From Odontocerum albicorne (taxonomy: Eukaryota; Arthropoda; Insecta; Trichoptera; Odontoceridae), in contig OX463859.1 in NCBI GenBank assembly GCA_949825065.1, positions 23,515,847 to 23,579,846 on the forward strand: a stretch of DNA of 64,000 nt, written 5' to 3'. Below are positions 1 to 10,835 of this stretch, piece by piece (the stretch's first letter is position 1; every line of letters starts with the position of its first letter). Under the pieces are notes generated by a model. That model was not told where the DNA came from. It made no database searches and saw nothing but the letters and a program-made list of their open reading frames with translations. The translations under genes were made by a program, and so were the position numbers.

Positions 1-210
1 GTACATCGTACAAACTTTTTAACACACTTATTTCTATAACCATAACCTTTGATTTCGATACATTATTTTTTCCAACCTTTTACTAGACATCTCTCATATA
101 GCTTCCTTATCCCAATCCTTAAATCACTTCTATTTTCAGCAAGCTTAACCATATCATCTGCGTACATTTACTCGTACTTCACTCATTCTTACACCTCTCG
201 TATCGTCTTT
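1..210 (-). pseudogene. LINE-A reverse transcriptase fragment with YADD motif
   Basis: On the minus strand, about 115-175 reads MYADDMVKLAENRSDL, the catalytic YADD box of a non-LTR reverse transcriptase with the expected hydrophobic and polar residues around it. A frameshift near 85-95 moves the reading to a frame reading NNVSKSKVMVIE, the usual motif D region. The fragment runs off the left edge of the window, so the rest of the element may lie outside. It is grouped with the other LINE-A relics by style of sequence, not by alignment. No start codon or full domain is present, so it is a dead fragment. Confidence 0.7.
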
Positions 211-528
211 CAGATCACACACATCATCTTTCTTTTATTATCGTCCAAAACAAGGTTCAGTAATAGTTTTTTGATAAGCATGTATAATTCCCAGACCCAA
301 AGATTGAAAAAATGTAGTGCAATATGTTCGCATGTTTAATTTTGTGCTGAAAAATTTCAATAAAAATGAAAATCTTTTTCTTTACCTATTCATGTTTGAG
401 TGTCCAAATTTATTAGTCATGTGTTAAATATTGCTGTGTCCAAGTCCATTAGTTTGGACCCCATCAGCGGCGTTTCCGACCGAAAAATGTATATTATGCT
501 AATTTTTATTCATTAAATATTTTATTTA
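211..528. other. AT-rich stretch, nothing assigned
   Basis: No coding signal or repeat was recognised. It separates the LINE-A fragment from the LINE-B fragment. Confidence 0.5.
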
Positions 529-1065
529 ATGTCAGTTCTATTGTGTATCCTTAACTGTCCCACCACCCCCTCTTATCTCGCCGAAAAATTTCAGCGTCTT
601 TCCAATCATGGATTAGCGCTAATCTCAAACAGAGATTGTTTATTGGACTTTCCAGTTCACCGCTCCTCTTTCTTTACATCGTCCTTTACTGTCCATGCAG
701 TGAGACTCTGGAATCAGTTACAAACCAATATAAGACTCGCTCTGTCTTTGGCATGCTTTAAAAAGCGACTGAAAAAACTCTTAATTTCTGGTCAGTAAAA
801 TGACGTGTTTCATTCCTGATTTTCTTTTCCTTTCCTTTCCTCTCCACCATTCCTTCATTTTTTTTTATTGATGATATCTCACTTTATATGAAAAGGAATG
901 TTCGAGTAATTGTCCGTCTTTGTGGGGTTTTTGAATGAATTATGCGACCGGATTTGAATGAATTATGCGACCATGTAACTTCCTTCATTTACTTTTGTCT
1001 GGTTGGCTGGAAGAGATTTCCGCCTGGCAATAACCCCACCGCATTGTATATGCAAGTGTTAAATA
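529..1065 (+). mobile_element. LINE-B 3' end: C-terminal coding tail plus 3' UTR
   Basis: The frame at 529-798 (89 codons) ends with FTVHAVRLWNQLQTNIR followed by a basic FKKRLKKLL tail. This is the usual C-terminus of many jockey/CR1-type LINE reverse transcriptases. The 3' UTR follows; at 1001-1065 it carries a tail (ctggttggctggaagag, then cctggcaataaccccacc) that also occurs in SINE-B and at 52500-52570. A 17-base word, gaatgaattatgcgacc, is duplicated at about 933-975. The element is truncated at its 5' end, and the start codon is only the first methionine in the open frame. Confidence 0.65.
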
Positions 1066-1330
1066 AGCTTATTCGATTCAAAAAATATTCTTCATTATGA
1101 AAATTTCATTAGTTCGGTATACGTTGTGAGATTTTACTTGGATTAGGCTTTTTCGCTTGTGTTGCCAGGAGGAGCGATATATCGAGCATATATATTTCTC
1201 CTGTTCTTAAAATACTTTTCCTTTGACCTTTAAGAAACAAACAAAAGTATTATTTCCCTTAAATCTTATCTACCTGTTGAGCCTCAATAAAACTTGCTGA
1301 ATTAAAAACAACATACATTTTATTAATCAA
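1066..1330. other. No feature seen
   Basis: AT-rich sequence with no recognised coding or repeat content. Confidence 0.5.
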
Positions 1331-2000
1331 AATAAATTGATTATCATTTTAAATTTAAATCATTCGCTCGTTTTGTATCTTATTTTCATTTTATTGTATA
1401 TCATGTAGTTTAGTTGGAAAATAGTTTTTATAAATAGTATTTAATTATATAACATTAGTCTCGGCATAGAGTTGTTTTAAGTATGTTTGTCGCCCGACAC
1501 ATCACCCATGCGAATGGAACTATGTAAAGATAACGTATAAAGGACACCCCTTGACTCTGGCATATACTCCTTCATATATAGAAGTTTACGGTCATTATTC
1601 GAAAAGAAGGAACATCATTCATTTCACTTACCAAAATAAGATCAACTTATAATAAAATATATCTATGGTATATGCACATCGATGGTCGCCATTTAAACTG
1701 AAATCATTCGCTCGCTTACAACATATTTAATTCTCATCTTATTGTAAATATTCATTTAGTTGTAAACTATGTATGTAGTTTAGTTGTAAAATAGTTTAAC
1801 TCCATAGTATCTCACTGTATAACAGTAGTATCAAGCTGAGTTGATTTGGTGTACTTGAAATATCACCTACGGATTCAGCAACCAAGTGTGACGATATCGC
1901 CCATGTGAACGAAATCCTATGAAGAGGACATTACTTGATACTGGCGTATATTTCTTCATATATAGAAATTCACAGTCATTATTAAAAAAAAAAGAAAGAT
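1331..2000 (+). repeat. Diverged direct duplication of about 330 bp
   Basis: Two neighbouring blocks (about 1350-1625 and 1690-2000) share a series of words in the same order: attcgctcg, a tgtagtttagttg(g/t)aaaatagt box, and near the end (t/c)ttcatatatagaa followed by cagtcattatt or cggtcattatt. The blocks differ by many substitutions and indels, so the duplication is old. Long terminal repeats of a lost element are possible, but no polyprotein lies between them. Confidence 0.45.
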
Positions 2001-2164
2001 TTATATGGTTTCGAAATATCTTGTGCAATGTATGTTAACAAACAATTTGTGTAGTAGTTTTGTGTTTTCTGCGAATTCTGATAAAAATATGTTTTTTATT
2101 AACATTTGTATAGTAACTCAATTCCCCATAAGACCAGGAACAGTGTAGATAACAAATAATTTAG

Positions 2165-2545
2165 TTAAACACTGTATGTGCACATAGTGAGGACACAGTG
2201 TGTGTGCACATTGTGATATCGTGGGCTATACTAAACACTGTGTGTGCACATAGTGAGGACACAGTGTGTGTGCACATTGTGATATCGTGGGCTATACTAA
2301 ACACTGTGTGTGCACATAGTGAGGACACACTGTGTGTGCACATTGTGATATCGTGGGCTCAATACTAAACACTGTGTGTGCACATAGTGAGGACACAGTG
2401 TGTGTGCACATTGTGATATCGTGGGCTCAATACTAAACACTGTGTGTGCACATTGTGATATCGTGGGCTCAATACTAAACACTGTGTGTGCACATAGTGA
2501 GGACACAGTGTGTGTGCACATTGTGATATCGTGGGTTCAATACTA
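2165..2545. repeat. Minisatellite, 66-68 bp unit, seven copies
   Basis: Units start at about 2167, 2233, 2299, 2367, 2435 and 2477, so the spacings are 66, 66, 68, 68 and 42. The 42-bp unit has lost one of two internal gtgtgcacat-containing half-units. Each unit holds self-complementary tgtgcaca words and ends in gatatcgtgggctcaatact. That ending is also the terminus of the inverted-repeat element to the right. Open frames rich in MCTHTV here are products of the repeat, not genes. Confidence 0.9.
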
Positions 2546-2919
2546 AAACTAAGTAACTCGAAATTTGGCGGTTTTGAGTTATTTACATGAATGGATTGTT
2601 CATCGATTGGGCTTTCCAATGCTATAAAAAGGTATCTTAAAATATTATTTCTCAACTGAGTTATTTAGCATTTTCATAATTAGGTAAGTCGTAAACGTGG
2701 AAACAAAAGAATCCTTAAAGTAGATATCTGAAGTTCATATAACTTACATCTTACGATCTATTGAAACCTTCTTTATTAGTTTCATAAAAAGTATTAGCGC
2801 GATACCTCATAATTAATGAGAAGTTACCAGACAAAACTATGGGACCACCAAATTAAGAACGCCATTTTCTAGAATAGAGAATTATAAGTTACCTAGTTAT
2901 AATATTAAGCCCACGATAT
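2526..2919. mobile_element. Small inverted-repeat element (MITE-like) abutting the minisatellite
   Basis: The sequence at 2526-2559 (atatcgtgggttcaatacta then aaactaagtaact) is matched in inverted orientation at 2886-2919. The arms are about 34 bp with roughly five mismatches. The interior is non-coding. No clear target-site duplication is visible, because the left end merges into the minisatellite whose units repeat the same terminal sequence. Confidence 0.65.
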
Positions 2920-3200
2920 GCTAACAATAGAGTTAAAGTAAACAAAGTCTAGTATTTTATTTTTATTCCACAGACCTAACATAAACACTCATAAACTTTG
3001 ATTTGGAACCCTGGCCCACATACCACCGAGAAAATTCTCCGTAGTTAGCATCTAAACCAGAGATACCCAACTAGTCGATCACGATCTACATATTGATTAG
3101 AGTAGATTTTTAATTTTTCGTCTATTGCATATATAGTATGTACTAAAAAATATTATTTAATTTTTCGATATGAACATTTTAAAATCAGATGTAATAAATT
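2920..3200. other. No feature seen
   Basis: AT-rich sequence; no coding signal or repeat recognised. Confidence 0.5.
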
Positions 3201-3400
3201 ATTTGAGTGATGAACACCTTGATAACATAAATGTTTATAATTATCTATTTCTTTGAGTGATGAACACCTTGATAACATAAATGTTTATAATTATCTATTT
3301 CTTTGAGTGATGAACACCTTGATAACATAAATGTTTATAATTATCTATTTCTTTGAGTGATGAACACCTTGATAACATAAATGTTTATAATTATCTATTT
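3201..3400. repeat. Perfect 50-bp tandem repeat, four copies
   Basis: The unit starting ttgagtgatgaacacc recurs at 3203, 3253, 3303 and 3353 with no visible internal differences. Perfect identity implies a recent expansion or recent homogenisation. An assembly artefact is also possible. Confidence 0.92.
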
Positions 3401-4552
3401 CGTCGTATAATCCCAACTTTGAAAACAAATTACCAGACCTGGACAGTGTTCTACGTTTTTTTAATAACACAAGTATTTATTGTGTTTCTAGTATTTTTCC
3501 CTAATAATTAATAACTTGTATTTTTTCCTCAACACCACTGGGTAGATCACGACGTCACCCTTCAAAAATGTTTTTAAAGTCCATTTAAACTCCATTTATT
3601 AATTATTTTTTTCAGATCTTTTGCACATTACAGGTTTCCCTGATTCGTAGAAGGACCAAACATAACAAAAAAAAAACATGTATCGTGTGTTAACAAGATA
3701 GGGCCACCCTGATATAAACCTTGTTTAATCGGGATTTTTCCTTTTTATAAAGGAAACTAAAAAAGGGGTAAAATGCCGATAAAATCCTGATAATCGCGTG
3801 ATATTATATTTTGAACATTTCAGAATATAACGAAACAACAAGTATTGTATCGGATCTAGCCGAGATAGTTATGTTATCTAATTTTAAGAGTATAGTTATC
3901 TAATTTTAACTGAAATATCGTCTGAACATATGATTAGAGTCGGCATGTCTATCCATACACGCTTTGACTTGTCTAAGCCAGAACTTTTGGACCTTGTAGT
4001 GGATTATATGAGAGAATGTCCCCTTTAAATGGTACAAGTTTTCTTTTTTTTTATATTTATATTCAACAATTATATAATATTTAAATTTACTACGAATCGT
4101 GATAATATAATAAAATATTTATTGTACATTTTTTTTAATATTAAAAATCGTTAAGTAGGGATGTACCCATTGAGTACAAATAACTAAGATAAAAGTTTCA
4201 AACTTATCTCACTTGAACTGTAAAGTCTTTTCTTTATAAGAAACGGTGAAAACCGGTTAGCGCAATTCTCCAAGGACCGGTGAGAACGTTTTGTGTCAAC
4301 CAAGACAATAGACACGATCGAAATGGATTCGACTCAGGGTAGTTTTATATTAAGTCGTCAATACTTTGAACAATGCTTTACACTTTTATTTTGTTTTACT
4401 CTAGAAGCCCTTTTTATCAAGATATCAAGTGTTTAATTTTACTCAAGAATTGTAAAATATCAAAAATATTGTTTTTTCGGTTTCATCTGATTGCAAATGT
4501 GAGAGCAACGCGTCTTAGAGGAAGGCCAAGGTAGGTAACAAGGTGTGAACGG
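3401..4552. other. AT-rich gap, almost nothing assigned
   Basis: No gene seen. About 4490-4545 reads NVRATRLRGRPR on the plus strand. This resembles the GRPR box near the C-terminus of LINE-A-like reverse transcriptases and may be a very short relic. A word ttatctaatttt is repeated near 3874-3908. Confidence 0.4.
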
Positions 4553-4702
4553 CCTCCACGACCTAGTTGGTAAGACGTATGTCTTCCAGCCCGGAGGTTT
4601 TGTTCAATTCCCGTTGTAACCCAGATTTTAAAAAGGATTACTGTCTGGTTTTCCCTCTAGATCTCTTAAACATGTTTTTGGTTGGTTAGGAGAGATCGCT
4701 AC
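4553..4702 (+). mobile_element. SINE-B copy (tRNA-derived)
   Basis: The head resembles a tRNA-type pol III promoter: an A-box-like region around cctagttggtaagacg and a degenerate B box (gttcaattccc). The family body follows (aaaggattactgtctggtt) and then ggttggttagg. It is diverged, and the distal tail is lost. Confidence 0.6.
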
Positions 4703-5121
4703 ATTGAAATAACTAAATATTTAATAAAGGTTCGATTTTATTTTTTGTCTAATAATGTTGTATTGTGTCTTGTAGACTTAAGACTACAAAAGTGACTTCT
4801 CACCTCGCTGAACCATTACGCGAATATTTTTCAAAAAGAGTGATATTATCATTTTCAATAAAATATCCAGAACATTAAATTAAACACAATTTGATCACCT
4901 CTCCAATTGCCTATAAAGTACTTATTTTGAATCAATCAAGTGTAAAAATTTTATCGCACCCCTAATACAAAACTGACAAAAGTCGAAATGACATAGTTTC
5001 ATTTTATTATATTACTCGTATATTACGCCTTTATTGTATTCCATACAACCTAGAGGGTTTATTTTCATGTTGCGATATTTTACAACTAAAATTTATTGAT
5101 TTATTTAACACTTAAATATAT
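4703..5121. other. No feature seen
   Basis: AT-rich; nothing recognised on either strand. Confidence 0.5.
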
Positions 5122-5150
5122 ATAGGTTTATTGATAGCAATATAGGTATA

Positions 5151-5680
5151 TCATCATCATCATCATCATTGTCAACCAGGATCGATCCACTGCTGAATGA
5201 AGGTCTCCCCAAGTTGACTCCAAATAATTCGGTTTTTATCTCTTTGATGCCATGTGATGCTGCCATGCTTCCTGATTTCATCTATCCAGCGTACCTTCGG
5301 TCTTCTTCTGGGGCTCTTGAGTACCATTGGATTATTTCAGATATCCATCGGGAGTCTGACATTCTGGCTACGTGTCCTGCCCATTGCCACTTCATTCTTT
5401 TGCACACCTTTATAACGTATTCTACCTTTGTAATATTGCGAATCCAGGTGTTTCGTTTGCGGTCTCTTTCAGTATATCCCAACATGCATCTCTCCATGCC
5501 CCTTTGTGCGGTCTGAAGCTTTTGTGTGTTCTTTTCTGTGAGCGTCTATGTCTCGCAGGCACACGTAAGTACTGGGAGAATACACTGGTTGCAGACCTTT
5601 CGCTTCAAGGATATTGGGAGATTAATTTTGAAGATGTTGTTCAAACGTCCAAATGAGCTCCACGCTAGTTTTGTTCTTCG
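5151..5680 (-). mobile_element. RTE-like LINE, 5'-truncated, with 11-bp target duplication
   Basis: The insert starts on the plus strand with (tca)n, which is a (TGA)n 3' tail on the coding strand. Its minus strand codes for the end of an RTE-type reverse transcriptase: CILPVLTCACETQTLT, then MKWQWAGHVARMSDSRW, then LGETFIQQWIDPG near the 3' end. One frameshift lies near 5280 between the APEE and VRWIDEI segments. The catalytic part is missing, so this is a dead-on-arrival copy. Its target duplication (5140-5150 and 5681-5691) is perfect. Confidence 0.85.
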
Positions 5681-5719
5681 ATATAGGTATATACTCGTAC
5701 ATATAAAAAAACATTCTAA

Positions 5720-5753
5720 AATCGTACATGTATCTTAAGATACATGTACGATT
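5720..5753. repeat. Perfect 34-bp palindrome
   Basis: aatcgtacatgtatctt is followed immediately by its exact reverse complement. It lies inside the LINE-C copy and is absent from the other LINE-C copies here. Confidence 0.85.
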
Positions 5754-5924
5754 CTGGGCTCATCTCATAGTATCCCCCAACCGAAATACACCCCACCAAT
5801 ATAGGACGAGCCCAGCTTCGAGGACATTAGATGTTTTTCAGCCCACTCCCTTGTACATGTAGATTATGAAATCAATAAATTAGAAAAAAAAAATAGTACT
5901 AATAACTCAAATAAATCAATATGG

Positions 5925-6300
5925 CTTCTTTGATAGCAACATAGTGTGTACGTATATAAATATATTCCGAAATCGCACATATGTGTATATTTAAAAATAA
6001 ACTGCATAAAATATTGTATATTAAAGAGAGAAGCTATTAAAAAGGTCATCCCACAACACCTTCCCCGACCAAGATACACCCCACTAATATAAGGCCAGCC
6101 CAGCCCAGCCGGAAGGACACCAGATGTTTTTCAGCCCACACCCTTGTACATGTTGACTAAGAAAAATAAACAAACAATGAATATATGGCAGAAAAAATAA
6201 AAATAAAAAAGGAAAACTTACAAATACCAGCTCAGGTTAACTGTCAGTAAAAAAAGAGAAAAGCTGATAGGAGACGAAATTTTATAAAAATAAAATCACG
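5925..6300 (-). mobile_element. LINE-C copy
   Basis: It shares with 5692-5870 and 41488-42040 the plus-strand words gatacaccccac, ggacaccagatgtttttcag and ctcaggttaactgtca, in the same order. No coding frame of use remains. Confidence 0.6.
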
Positions 6301-6361
6301 AATGGAAAATGATGCTCACACATATGAACCCCAATACGAAAGATGAAAATAAATATACTTC

Positions 6362-6965
6362 ATTGGAAAACAATCTGGCGGGTTTACCACAAACCTAAAC
6401 CAAACAAAAGTAAATATAAAAAGTTATATAATCGCTAAAAGTATTCAAACCGTTATTTATTTGTATAAAATTCATGGCTATTATACATAATTTATTTATT
6501 TATCTTATTTTTGTGTGAAAAGAAATTTTGTAAATACATAATTTGTGAAAAAACAACAGGAAATTTTATGTGAATTTATATGGATTAGGGCTTGTTGTAT
6601 TTTACTTGTCAAGTCCCCAGTAAACTAGCTTTTGACCTGTATATTACTAATTACATATTAAAAGTGGAATAAAGTTATTCAGAAGAAAATGGAAGGGATG
6701 GTGGAGGAAAAGAAAATCAATAATGAAACACGTTACATTACTGACTTAAAATTAAGATTTTTCCAGTCGCTTTTTAAAACATGCTAATGAGGAGGCGAGT
6801 CTAGCATTGGTTGATAACTGATTGACAGTAAAATACGGCATGAAAAGAAACATCGGTGAACTGGGAAAGTCAATAAGCAATATCTGCTTGAGCGTTATGC
6901 AAGTTCATGATAGGGAAGACGCTAAATATTCTCGGTGAGATAAAAGGTGGCGGCGGGACAGTTAA
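6362..6965 (-). mobile_element. LINE-B copy interrupted by repeat-T
   Basis: The minus strand holds the LINE-B 3' UTR (plus-strand aaagttatataatcgc at about 6420, matching the unit at 52581) and, at about 6690-6950, a decayed C-terminal coding tail related to 529-798. A repeat-T copy at 6480-6655 separates the two parts, so repeat-T arrived later. Confidence 0.55.
6480..6655 (-). mobile_element. Repeat-T copy (reverse orientation)
   Basis: It is the reverse complement of the family seen at 22486, 52126, 56864 and 62550, recognised by aaacaacaggaaattt and gtccccagtaaactagct. It is more diverged than the other copies. Confidence 0.6.
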
Positions 6966-7048
6966 AAGCATTATACAAAAATGATAATGTGAATTCTTCG
7001 TCTATTTTTCTCGTTCAATCATTATATAATAGCTTCTTCTTCTGCTAC

Positions 7049-7424
7049 GAAGTACATGGCCGCGCGGTAACGTACTGGGCTTACGTGCGGAAGGTCGCCG
7101 GTTCGAACCCCGCGCTGTGCTACTGCCCTCGAATGACACGGGCATTTTTTCCGCCTAGTATTTGGGGGTATAAGGATACTTATAGCTTCGGTCATATATA
7201 TTCTTTAAAAAAATATGGTGAAAACATGCTGGTTTACTATGATCGTCTCACTTCGGTATGGCCAGTGAGTTTGCTGGTATGCAACGGATTACTTACTTAA
7301 AAGATGAGAAAAAGGAAAAACCGAGAAAAAAGCTCCACGGCACAGCTTCGCTTTTCAACTTAATTAACGTTGGAATAACGAGGGGATCTTCCACTACGCG
7401 CCCCAGTAATAAAGACGACGATAT
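7049..7424 (+). mobile_element. SINE-A, nearly full length
   Basis: The tRNA-related head has an A-box region (tggccgcgcggtaacg) and a B box, ggttcgaaccc, at about 7108. The middle part has gacacgggcatttt and ggtataaggatac, and the body continues with gatcgtctcacttcgg, cacggcacagcttcgc and gaggggatctt. Compared with 47916-48333 it has a short internal deletion in the middle of the body. Open frames crossing it have no protein meaning. Confidence 0.85.
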
Positions 7425-7938
7425 GAAATTACTTTCTCAGGTTAAAAATAAATCTCGATCAAACATTTTGAAGAATTGCTATAATTGTTTGCACTTTAAC
7501 AATTTTTTGACTTGTGACGATTTTACTCAAAGGTGCAATATTATTTGCTTTCTATTATTAAATTAAATGTCTTCTATTTTTTCCCCAATTTTACAAAACG
7601 GAAAATTGTTTGATCAGTAAAAATAATAAAGATAAAATATTACAAAAATATTCTCAGTCAAAATTTGAATAGATTCTGTAAAGAAATTGATTTCAGTTTA
7701 ATAAAAATCGAAAGGAAGTTTGTTCTATCTAGTCTGCATAGTACTCATGCAGCCCTCCATAACCTAGTTAGAGATCAGTTGATTCCACTTCGGGGTGTTT
7801 TAGTTCGATTTCCTATGGTAGCCAGACAAAAAATGTCTGTCATTTTCTCAAATAACATATTATTAGACCTCCCTGGTTGGTTGCTAGCAATTTCCAAATT
7901 AAAATCAGCCCACCAGATTAAGTAGTGTACTTTGTTAA
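7425..7938. other. Mostly unassigned; possible decayed SINE-B
   Basis: About 7750-7920 contains cctccataacctagttag and ggttggttgctagcaatt, which loosely match SINE-B head and tail words. The rest shows nothing. Confidence 0.3.
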
Positions 7939-8152
7939 CACTTGCCTTACTGTGCTAAAAAAATGCCCCAACCACGGTGCTGGACGCTAAGCGTCCAGTG
8001 AAAATGTATATTTTAAATTAAAATTATGCAAAATCTGCTAGGTTATTTTGTGAAATTAGCTATAAAAATTATTTTATTATGTGTTAAAACGTCGAATGGT
8101 CAAATAAAATATAAGTCCTGGCCACTCGCTGTCCATCACAGGGTGGCAAGTG
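7939..8152. mobile_element. piggyBac-like MITE flanked by TTAA
   Basis: A TTAA at 7935-7938 is followed by cacttgccttactgtg. The other end reads cacagggtggcaagtg before a TTAA at 8153-8156. The inverted ends CACTTGCC and the TTAA duplication are hallmarks of piggyBac-type transposition. A perfect 9-bp-arm hairpin (ctggacgct, a, agcgtccag) lies at 7980-7998. There is no transposase, so the element is non-autonomous. Confidence 0.6.
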
Positions 8153-8204
8153 TTAACTTATGTTTCCATACTTTTATACACAATATTACGCTGTTTGTCC
8201 GTCA

Positions 8205-8690
8205 GGGTTAACGGAGAGAACAAAGTATCAGATTTTACTATCTCTACACATATATTTCGCCTCTCATATCTTCTCATACAACTACGACAATTTCGCTGAT
8301 TAAAGTTTTTTTGGTTTGTAAATATTATTCCCTTGATTTAACCATACTTTCTTTGGTCTTCCTCTAGCACGCCTTTTACTCAAATTCGTACTATATATTT
8401 ATATTGTTGTTTTTTCTTCATTCATTTGTTCCACGTGCTCTAACTATCTTAGAGTTCTCTTCGTTTTCTAACTCAACACATCAGTTCATACTCATCCCTA
8501 AGCACATAGTTTTGTATTTGGCCAAATATTGTCATCCCATGTTGTCTTCTTAGTGCACCCATTTCTATTAGCTTCTATTTTCAGTATTTTTCCACGTCTA
8601 CGTTTCACTCACTTGAATTTACTAAAGCGTACCATACAAAAAAACTGTTCTTTTCAGTACCGTTCTTGGAAGTAAAATTTGTATCTATTT
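8205..8690 (-). pseudogene. LINE-A C-terminal coding relic
   Basis: Plus-strand words such as ctttggtcttcctctagcac and ttccacgtgctctaactatc are the reverse complement of the RGRPRK box and the WFGHVE-type segment of LINE-A. Multiple stops and indels are present. It is recognised by comparison with 42240-42775 and 60355-60900. Confidence 0.55.
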
Positions 8691-10835
8691 ATAATGTTCT
8701 TGGAAATAAAACATCAGTAATTGGGAATGTCAAGATATGGTAAATTTATTTATATTAAAACTGGTACTTTAATAAAAAACCTTAAAGAGCAAACAAAAAG
8801 CCAATTTGTCGTATTTATATTTAATTTAAATGTAAATATGATATTTATAGCAAAAATATTGAAAGAGAATAATAATTCAATCAAATGAAACACAAATTCT
8901 CATTTTTTTAATAATTTATTTTTCATCAACTGTACAATGTATCTCAAAAATTATTTAAAAAAAAGTTGTTTGTGCTTCATTTACAATATTTAAAAAAACT
9001 ATTAAAAAAAATAAGAAGGTATATACGCATAATTAAGTACACGAATTAAAATTATTACAAAAATATAAAAAATATATGCACTCAGTTGAACACATGATAT
9101 TAGGCCGTATCTTAACAGCTGTCCGCATCTCACCATACCGATTTGATATAATATTAATTCAAAAAGAATACTACAGTACAATTTTAATACTTCATCAATT
9201 CTGCAATCCATCTACTTTTATAGCTCGAAGGACTATGGAAAATGTATCGGCAATCTCAGTAAATTGAAATCTCAACAGATTTTTAATTAATTTATTTATT
9301 ATAACAAAGAAAGAAGCAATAATAATATAGCAGAAGTTTAAAGACATCATACTTAATTACCATGCTCAAATACCGTAAACCTGCTGGCTGACTAACTAGG
9401 AATTCCTGTTACAAGTCAACCAGTTCATCAGTTGTATTAATTAAATGCTCTCATATCTGAAAAAAATGTTCATACATTCCATTTATATGGAAATTTTATG
9501 ATCTTTCCCTAATATGAGGAGTTAACATTGAAACAAGATCATGTCCATCGATACACAAAATGAGTTGATAAAGCAGATTTCTCCTTATCGATGGCACGGA
9601 ACCGTTTAACATTTTCATTTCAATGAAAAAAGCACAAACAGTATTTTTTTCAAAAAGAATCTTGTCCAGGCTTCAAACCAAACAAAAATCATGTCGGAAT
9701 TGACCAATCATAGATTTCCGATTGTGTCGAACTTCATATCAGTTCACCAGCAACTGTCAGTTTTAAATCGTACGTGCAGTGTAATGTCATTATACAGCTT
9801 TATCTACCTACATATATTTATAGTTTTTCAGTAATATTTCTTCTTATTTTGTAACACTTGACTTATTTTATTTGATTAAAATGAAAAGAAATTACTCTAC
9901 CCAATTATTTTTTTACAACACCTGTATAATATTTTTGAAATCGAACAAAAAACATCGTGTCCCAGACCTATTCAATCAAAAAAGATTAAAGTAGAATTGT
10001 TCTTACAAAAAGGATCATGTCCATATTTTAAACTAGAATAACTATTTTTATTATTATGATTCGATTTTAAACAACAAATCAAGTCACCTTAAGCGATTTT
10101 AAGGATTTCAGGTATTTTTACAATGAATTATTATGTCATATATTTGTAATGCAAACAGTTTTTTTGTGATTTCCCAACATTCTGATTTGGTGGACATGTT
10201 CTTTTTTTAATATTACCTCCTCTTAAGGTTCTGTAAGTTTTCCTCATTTACTGCTAGCACTCCCAAACCTTCTGCATAAATCATTCCACACACGTTTTAA
10301 ACAAACGTTTTAACTCCACAATCAAAATATAACTCCCTCTATTCCTAAACAAAATATTAGTTGTTGAATTAAAAAATATCTTGTATAAACAAACGATGAC
10401 ATACCCATGTATTCTATTATACATATATATTTTATGAAAACAAAGATTTTTCTATAAAATGGGGAAAAGCATAGAGAACAAATACGCTCCCATACCCTGG
10501 TAGCAGGATGTCGCCTGGATCATTTTTCATAGCATTTTTTTCACCCCGTGGAGCGAACAACGAATTCAAATGAATTATATTTTTATTTTCAACGTTTATT
10601 CAATTTATTTTATTTTTGCAGAAACAAGTCCATTGTGAAGTGGTAATAGATGGAAACTCCCACTTTGCAAATATATTTATTTAGATTTTTTCATACTTTT
10701 TCGCTTACCGCTTTTCAAACAACTCGCTTTATTATATGAATGTGTACGAGTATATACGTGCCTACCCGTACATCCATTTTTCCTAAGAATTTCCCGATTT
10801 GTTTGGAAATATAAAGTATTGTTTTAGTATATTTT
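8691..10835. other. Large AT-rich gap without recognisable content
   Basis: Both strands were read; open frames are short, low-complexity and unlike known proteins. Words resembling aagatcatgtccat recur near 9535, 9660 and 10010 without forming a clear repeat. No gene or element is called. Confidence 0.5.

Larger units (their letters stand above)
5122..5870 (-). mobile_element. LINE-C copy, split by an RTE insertion
   Basis: The family's 3' end on the minus strand (plus-strand ataggtttattgatagca) is at 5122-5139. The body resumes at 5692 with the diagnostic plus-strand words aaatacaccccaccaata and agatgtttttcagccca. Between them lies a 530-bp insert bounded by the 11-bp direct repeat atataggtata at 5140-5150 and 5681-5691. 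The class is inferred from the AATAAACC-type end on the minus strand and the copy pattern; no reverse transcriptase is visible in it. Confidence 0.6.

Noticed and set aside
1..210. Host reverse transcriptase such as telomerase
   Set aside because: The YADD context (MYADDMVKLAENRSDL) fits non-LTR retrotransposons, and related LINE relics surround it.
2161..2655. Overlapping frames rich in MCTHTV repeats
   Set aside because: They are translations of the 66-68 bp minisatellite and shift frame between units.
3201..3400. CRISPR-like array
   Set aside because: Head-to-tail units have no unique spacers, and the context is eukaryotic.
7049..7130. tRNA gene
   Set aside because: The A and B boxes belong to SINE-A, which recurs about ten times with a non-tRNA body; the cloverleaf is not convincing.
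9002..9267. Short frames on both strands near 9.1 kb
   Set aside because: Low-complexity, overlapping on opposite strands, no motif; expected by chance in AT-rich DNA.
9535..10025. Recurring aagatcatgtccat-like words as a tandem repeat
   Set aside because: Spacing is irregular and the matches are short.
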